The position numbers and the translations under genes are program-made. From Gaiellasilicea sp037720595 (lineage in GTDB: Bacteria; Actinomycetota; Thermoleophilia; Gaiellales; Gaiellaceae): a stretch of DNA of 64,000 nucleotides. The notes below the pieces were generated by a model, which ran no database searches, was not told the origin of the DNA, and saw nothing but the letters and a program-made list of their open reading frames with translations. The stretch lies in contig JBBJLW010000012.1 in the NCBI GenBank assembly GCA_037720595.1, positions 33,812-97,811 of the forward strand, given 5' to 3'. Positions 60,277-64,000 of this stretch are shown piece after piece. Each line of letters opens with the position of its first letter. Position 1 is the first letter of the stretch.

Positions 60277-62661
60277 ATGGCGACAGTCGAGCGGCCCGCC
60301 AAGTTCGTCGGCACGAGTCAGCTCCGCAAGGAGGATCCCGAGCTCGTGACCGGCCAGGGCGGCTACGTCGACAACATCACGCTGCCCGGAATGCTCTGGG
60401 TCGGCATCGTCCGCAGCCCGTTCGCCCACGCCCGGATCGGCTCGATCGACGTCTCGAAGGCGCTCGAGCTCGAGGGGATCGTCGCGGCGTACACGGGCGC
60501 CGACCTCGAGTTCGCCGCGCCGCTCGTGATGGCCTGGCCGATCAACGCCGAGGTCAAGAACCCGCCACACCATCCGCTGACGAAGGACAAGGCGCGCTAC
60601 GTCGGCGATCCGGTCGCGGTCGTCGTCGCGGAGAGCCGCGCGATCGCCAAGGACGCGCTCGAGCTGGTCGAGGTCGACTGGGAGCCGCTGCCGGCGGTGA
60701 CCGACATCAAGGCGGCCCTCGAGCCGGGCGCGCCGATCGTGCACGAGGAGTTCGGAACGAACGACGCGGGCTCGTGGATCATGGAGCGCGACTCGCCTGC
60801 CCCGCGCCTAGGGCCGTCCGCCCCCTTCTTCGAGGATCCCGACCTCGTCAAGATTAAGGAGGAGTACTACCTCGCCCGCCTGATCCCGAACGCGATGGAG
60901 CCGCGCGGCGTCGTGGTCGACCCGAACGTCGCGATGGGCGAGTACACGGTCATCACGGCGACCCAGATCCCGCACATCCTCCGCACCACGCTCGCGATCA
61001 CCTGTGGCATCCCCGAGGCAAAGCTCCGCGTCATCGCGCCGGACGTCGGCGGCGGCTTCGGCTCGAAGCTCGAGGCCTACCCCGAGGACGCGATCTGCCT
61101 GGCGCTGGCGCAGAAGCTGAACCGTCCGGTGAAGTGGATCGAGGAACGCTCGGAGAACTACGTCGCGACGTTGCACGGACGCGAGATGGTGCAGGAGATC
61201 GAGTTGGCGGCGACCCGCGAGGGAGACCTCAAGGCCGTCCGCGTCAACCTCAAAGCATCCATGGGTGCGTACATGCGCCTGATCACCCCGGGGATACCGA
61301 TGCTCGGCGCGTGGCTCTACCACGGCTGCTACGAGTGCGAGGGCTACGACTTCCAGTACACGAACGTGTTCACGAACGCCACGTTCACCGACGCCTACCG
61401 CGGCGCGGGGCGGCCGGAGGCGACCTATGCGATCGAGCGGGCGATGGACGCGCTCGCCCGCGAGCTCGAGATGGATCCCGTCGAGCTGCGTCGGCGGAAC
61501 TTCATCGCAACCGACAAATTCCCGAACTACACGATCGCGAGCGGCCTTACGGTGGACTCGGCGGACTACCACGGCACGCTCGACAAGTGCCTCGAGGTCC
61601 TGGACTACGAGGGGATCCGTGCAGAGCAGCGCTCGCGGCGCGAGCGCGGCGAGCGGAAGCTGCTCGGCGTCGGCTTCTCGACCTGGATCGAGATGTGCGG
61701 CCTCGCCCCATCGCGCGTGCTCGCCGCGCTGAACTACATCGCCGGCGGCTGGGACGCGGCGACGATCGAGTTCATGCCCACGGGCACGGTGCGGGTGCTG
61801 ACGGGAGTCTCGCCGCACGGGCAGGGCTCGGCGACGGCCTTCGCGCAGGTGGTCGCCGACCAGCTCGGGCTCGACTACGACGACATCGACGTGCTGCACG
61901 GCGACACCGGGATGGTGCCGTTCGGGATGGACACCTACGGCAGCCGCGGCGTCTCGGTCGGCGGCGTGGCCCTCTTCAAGGCCGGCGAGAAGATCATCGC
62001 CAAGGCCCGGACGCTCGCCGCGCACGAGCTCGAGTGCGCGGAGACCGATCTCGAGTTCGAGGACGGCAACTTCACGGTCAAGGGCACCGACCGCACGGCC
62101 AACATCAAGGCGCTCGGCTTCAACTCCTGGACGGCGCACAACCTGCCGGAAGGGATGGAGCCCGGGCTGACGGCCACGCACCTCTACGACCCGCCGAACT
62201 TCAGCTGGCCGAACGGTGCACACTGCTGCGTCGTCGAGGTCGACCAGGATACCGGCGCGGTCGAGATCGTGCGCTACATCGCTGTCGACGACTGCGGTGT
62301 GCAGCTCAACCCGATGCTCGTGCAGGGCCAGGTGCACGGCGGCGTCGCCCAGGGGATCGCGGAGGCGCTCTACGAAGAGGCGATCTACGACGAGGAGGGC
62401 AACCTGACGACCGGGACGATGACGAACTACCTCGTGCCCGGGGCGCCCGAGATCCCCTCGTTCGAGATCCACGACAGGGTCACCCCGAGCCCCACGAACC
62501 CGCTGGGCGTCAAGGGCATCGGCGAGGCCGGCACGATCGCGGCCCCGCCAGCCGTCATCAACTCCGTCGTCGACGCGCTCGCGCACCTCGGCGTACGGAA
62601 CATCGAGCGTCCGGCGACCGCCGAGCGAGTCTGGCGCGCGATCCAGGAGGCGCAGGCATGA
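60277..62661 (+). CDS. coxL: Molybdopterin large subunit, form II CoxL-like
   Basis: A 794-residue xanthine-dehydrogenase-family subunit. The active-site loop reads AYRGAGR at residues 373-379. That is the form II sequence, not the AYRCSFR of genuine aerobic CO dehydrogenase, so the copper-binding Cys is absent. Other family motifs are DVGGGFGSK, GQGSATAFAQVVADQLG and GVKGIGEAGTIAAPPA. The substrate is unknown; CO is unlikely as a main substrate. The coxM ATG overlaps its stop. Confidence 0.93.
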   Translation: MATVERPAKFVGTSQLRKEDPELVTGQGGYVDNITLPGMLWVGIVRSPFAHARIGSIDVSKALELEGIVAAYTGADLEFAAPLVMAWPINAEVKNPPHHPLTKDKARYVGDPVAVVVAESRAIAKDALELVEVDWEPLPAVTDIKAALEPGAPIVHEEFGTNDAGSWIMERDSPAPRLGPSAPFFEDPDLVKIKEEYYLARLIPNAMEPRGVVVDPNVAMGEYTVITATQIPHILRTTLAITCGIPEAKLRVIAPDVGGGFGSKLEAYPEDAICLALAQKLNRPVKWIEERSENYVATLHGREMVQEIELAATREGDLKAVRVNLKASMGAYMRLITPGIPMLGAWLYHGCYECEGYDFQYTNVFTNATFTDAYRGAGRPEATYAIERAMDALARELEMDPVELRRRNFIATDKFPNYTIASGLTVDSADYHGTLDKCLEVLDYEGIRAEQRSRRERGERKLLGVGFSTWIEMCGLAPSRVLAALNYIAGGWDAATIEFMPTGTVRVLTGVSPHGQGSATAFAQVVADQLGLDYDDIDVLHGDTGMVPFGMDTYGSRGVSVGGVALFKAGEKIIAKARTLAAHELECAETDLEFEDGNFTVKGTDRTANIKALGFNSWTAHNLPEGMEPGLTATHLYDPPNFSWPNGAHCCVVEVDQDTGAVEIVRYIAVDDCGVQLNPMLVQGQVHGGVAQGIAEALYEEAIYDEEGNLTTGTMTNYLVPGAPEIPSFEIHDRVTPSPTNPLGVKGIGEAGTIAAPPAVINSVVDALAHLGVRNIERPATAERVWRAIQEAQA

Positions 62662-63503
62662 TTCCCGCACAGTTCGAATACGAGGTCGCCGATTCCGTCG
62701 AGCACGCGATCGAGCTGCTCGGAAGCAAGGACGACGCGAAGCTGCTGGCGGGCGGTCACAGCCTCCTCCCGTTCATGAAGTTCCGGCTCGCCCGTCCGGC
62801 GACGCTCGTCGACATCGGCCGCATCTCCGGCCTCGCGAGTGTCACGGACGACGGCGACCACCTGGCGATCGGTGCGCTGACCCGCCATCACGACCTCGAG
62901 CACGACCCGCTCGTGCGGGAGTACTGCCCGCTGCTCGGATACGCCGCCGGCCTGGTCGGCGACAGCCAGGTGCGGCACCGGGGCACGATCGGCGGCTCGC
63001 TCGCACACGGCGACTCGGCCGCCGACCTGCCGACGATCGCGCTCACCGTGGACGCGGACATCGTCGTGCAGGGGCCTGGCGGACGGCGCACCGTGGCGGC
63101 GGCCGACTTCTTCAAGGGCTTCTACGAGACGGCGCTCGAGGAGAACGAGGTGATCGTCGAGGTGCGCGTGCCGAAGCTGGGCGATGCGGGTTGGTCGTAC
63201 ATCAAGTTTCGGCGACGGGCCCTCGACTGGGCCACGGTCGGCGTCGCTGTAGTCGTCGAATCCGGAAACGGAACGATCGGTAGCGCGCGGATCGGGCTGA
63301 CGAACATGGGCGAGACCCCGCTCCGTGCGGCGGCGGCCGAGGAGGCGCTCGCGGGCGTGTCGCGAGACGGAGTGGCCGCGGCGGCGGCGAAGGCCGACGA
63401 GGGCTCAGACCCGCCGAGCGACACCTCGGCCAGCGCAGACTTCCGTCGGCACCTCTGCCGCGTGCTCACAGCGCGGGCCGTGGAGGAGGCGCTCACTCGC
63501 TAG
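62658..63503 (+). CDS. coxM: FAD-binding medium subunit of molybdenum hydroxylase
   Basis: A 281-residue subunit with two FAD motifs (AGGHSLLP and TIGGSLAHGDSAADLP) and a CO-dehydrogenase flavoprotein C-terminal domain. The order coxG-S-L-M with overlapping junctions shows one operon. The gene order S-L-M also differs from the M-S-L order usual in form I operons. Confidence 0.93.
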   Translation: MIPAQFEYEVADSVEHAIELLGSKDDAKLLAGGHSLLPFMKFRLARPATLVDIGRISGLASVTDDGDHLAIGALTRHHDLEHDPLVREYCPLLGYAAGLVGDSQVRHRGTIGGSLAHGDSAADLPTIALTVDADIVVQGPGGRRTVAAADFFKGFYETALEENEVIVEVRVPKLGDAGWSYIKFRRRALDWATVGVAVVVESGNGTIGSARIGLTNMGETPLRAAAAEEALAGVSRDGVAAAAAKADEGSDPPSDTSASADFRRHLCRVLTARAVEEALTR

Positions 63504-63571
63504 CGTCTGCGATGGGTCGAGGAGCATCCGCTGCACTCAGCATCCTCTGAGTCGTAAGCGGCCAGCCGAGG

Positions 63572-63650
63572 CGCCGCTGGCGCGACTTTCGCAACACGTC
63601 GGGTCGTCGTCCGATCAAGGAGTTCATCGACGGGCGGGCGCCCGCGCCGA
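63572..63650 (+). other. Possible RelE/Gp49-like toxin remnant
   Basis: One plus frame reads RDFRNTSGRRPIKEFIDG, a pattern typical of the N-terminal part of Gp49-like (DUF891) toxins. The following residues do not match. If real, it is only a short scrap, with no antitoxin. Confidence 0.25.
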
Positions 63651-63721
63651 GCGGTTCCACGGAAACTGCCGCAGGCCGCTGTCCGGCAACCCTGACGATT
63701 TCCCGGCGAAATGCCAGCATA

Positions 63722-63747
63722 AAAAAGCCCCGTTACCAGGGCTTTTT
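63722..63747. terminator. Bidirectional terminator
   Basis: AAAAAGCCC, an 8-base loop, then GGGCTTTTT: a 9-bp stem with A/T runs on both sides. It overlaps the CDF stop codon and terminates that gene on the minus strand, and possibly also the coxM transcript on the plus strand. Confidence 0.8.
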
Positions 63748-64000
63748 CCGTAGCAGGCCTGTAAGCCGGATTACGAGTGTGATCGCCAAGCCGATGATCG
63801 GGTCTGCGATCTGAGGACCGAGCGCGACGACGAGCGCGCTTGAGAGCACCCCAAGGGAGACGAAGCCGTCGATGCGGGCATGGTTTCCGTCGGCTGTCAT
63901 CGCCGCGCTCGCCAGCCGCTGACCGGCGTGCAGGCGCACCTGGGCCGCGATCTCATTGCCGCCAAAACCGACCACACCGGCTGCGGCGAGCACCCAGAGA
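63733..64000 (-). CDS. Cation-diffusion facilitator transporter (3' part)
   Basis: Ends at 63733 and runs off the right edge. It reads LWVLAAAGVVGFGGNEIAAQ, GSAAMTADGNHARIDGF-type helix IV residues (here SAAMTADGNHARIDGFVSLG), then ends LRKKPW soon after the sixth helix, lacking most of the usual cytoplasmic domain. The HxxxD in HARID is the metal site. The last 55 bases equal 18956-19010 in E1. Confidence 0.8.
   Translation of the reverse strand, partial: LWVLAAAGVVGFGGNEIAAQVRLHAGQRLASAAMTADGNHARIDGFVSLGVLSSALVVALGPQIADPIIGLAITLVIRLTGLLRKKPW

Larger units (their letters stand above)
55779..64000. mobile_element. E7: element with intact integrase; right end not seen
   Basis: Starts at att copy 6 with an intact integrase. 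No further att copy occurs before 64000, so either E7 extends past the window or the region after the integrase is old chromosome. The cox-type locus and the CDF gene are assigned to it only by position. Confidence 0.5.

Noticed and set aside
60277..62661. Aerobic CO dehydrogenase (form I)
   Set aside because: The loop is AYRGAGR, lacking the Cys of the form I AYRCSFR motif.
60808..62670. A 620-residue minus-strand frame opposite coxL
   Set aside because: It is the antisense shadow of the coxL codons in GC-rich DNA; coxL has all family motifs.
1..64000. CRISPR arrays
   Set aside because: No regularly spaced 25-40-base repeats with unique spacers were seen; the repeats found are att sites, arm pairs and IS copies.

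Overview
This is high-GC DNA from a bacterium that looks like an actinomycete. The signs are GC-rich codon use, an AmaP/Asp23 envelope operon of actinobacterial type, DUF6933, LuxR-type large ATPase regulators, and a complete type IV pilus operon. A pilus operon in such a genome fits a deep-branching class such as Thermoleophilia, but that placement is inference.

Chromosomal left flank (1-13459). A type IV pilus cluster lies entirely on the minus strand (1-12375): a PilX-like protein, a PilT-like ATPase, a minor pilin, PilD, PilB, a small unknown protein, the major pilin, PilT, PilM, PilN, PilO, a SPOR-like protein and a further prepilin cut by the window edge. Many junctions overlap by 1-4 bases. 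A plus-strand HD-GYP protein follows, then tRNA-Tyr(GTA) and tRNA-Thr(GGT).

Genomic island (13460 to beyond 55778). The 3' half of tRNA-Thr recurs six more times (22921, 28593, 38679, 48182, 51537, 55739). It cuts the region into seven tandem integrative elements, called E1-E7 here. Four elements carry a tyrosine integrase directly beside the left att copy: intact in E4 and E7, N-terminally truncated in E3, and broken in E5. Paired direct repeats at 11- or 13-bp phase lie beside the att sites, as expected for arm-type integrase sites. Three elements share a right end of about 270-300 bp.

Cargo by element. E1: a NurA-like fragment, IS fragments, a flavin reductase with a divergent MarR regulon, an IS with a broken transposase, remnants of a CmtR/cation-efflux pair, and an AmaP/Asp23 operon. 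E2: an arsenic island (two arsC, an aquaporin, two arsR, arsN1-like, arsM, a tiny Cys-rich ORF), a frameshifted cation-efflux gene and a third ArsR regulator. E3: a secreted copper-protein operon (bicupredoxin, multicopper oxidase, cupredoxin), a LAL regulator with a DUF4242-like partner, and acetyltransferases. E4: a frameshifted FAD monooxygenase, a nitronate monooxygenase-like gene, an HNH protein, a tRNA-Ala-type scar, a LAL regulator and a membrane protein. E5: a methyltransferase truncated by an IS fragment, and a VOC protein. E6: a LAL regulator, a DUF4242-like partner and a small secreted protein. E7: an integrase, then a CoxE/CoxD and CoxG/S/L/M molybdenum hydroxylase locus (form II CoxL). 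The window ends inside a cation-efflux gene that shares 55 bp with the remnant in E1.

The most notable structure is the att array. Its tRNA 3' halves differ by compensatory T-stem changes, so the array looks like a record of successive integrations by elements from hosts with different tRNA-Thr genes.
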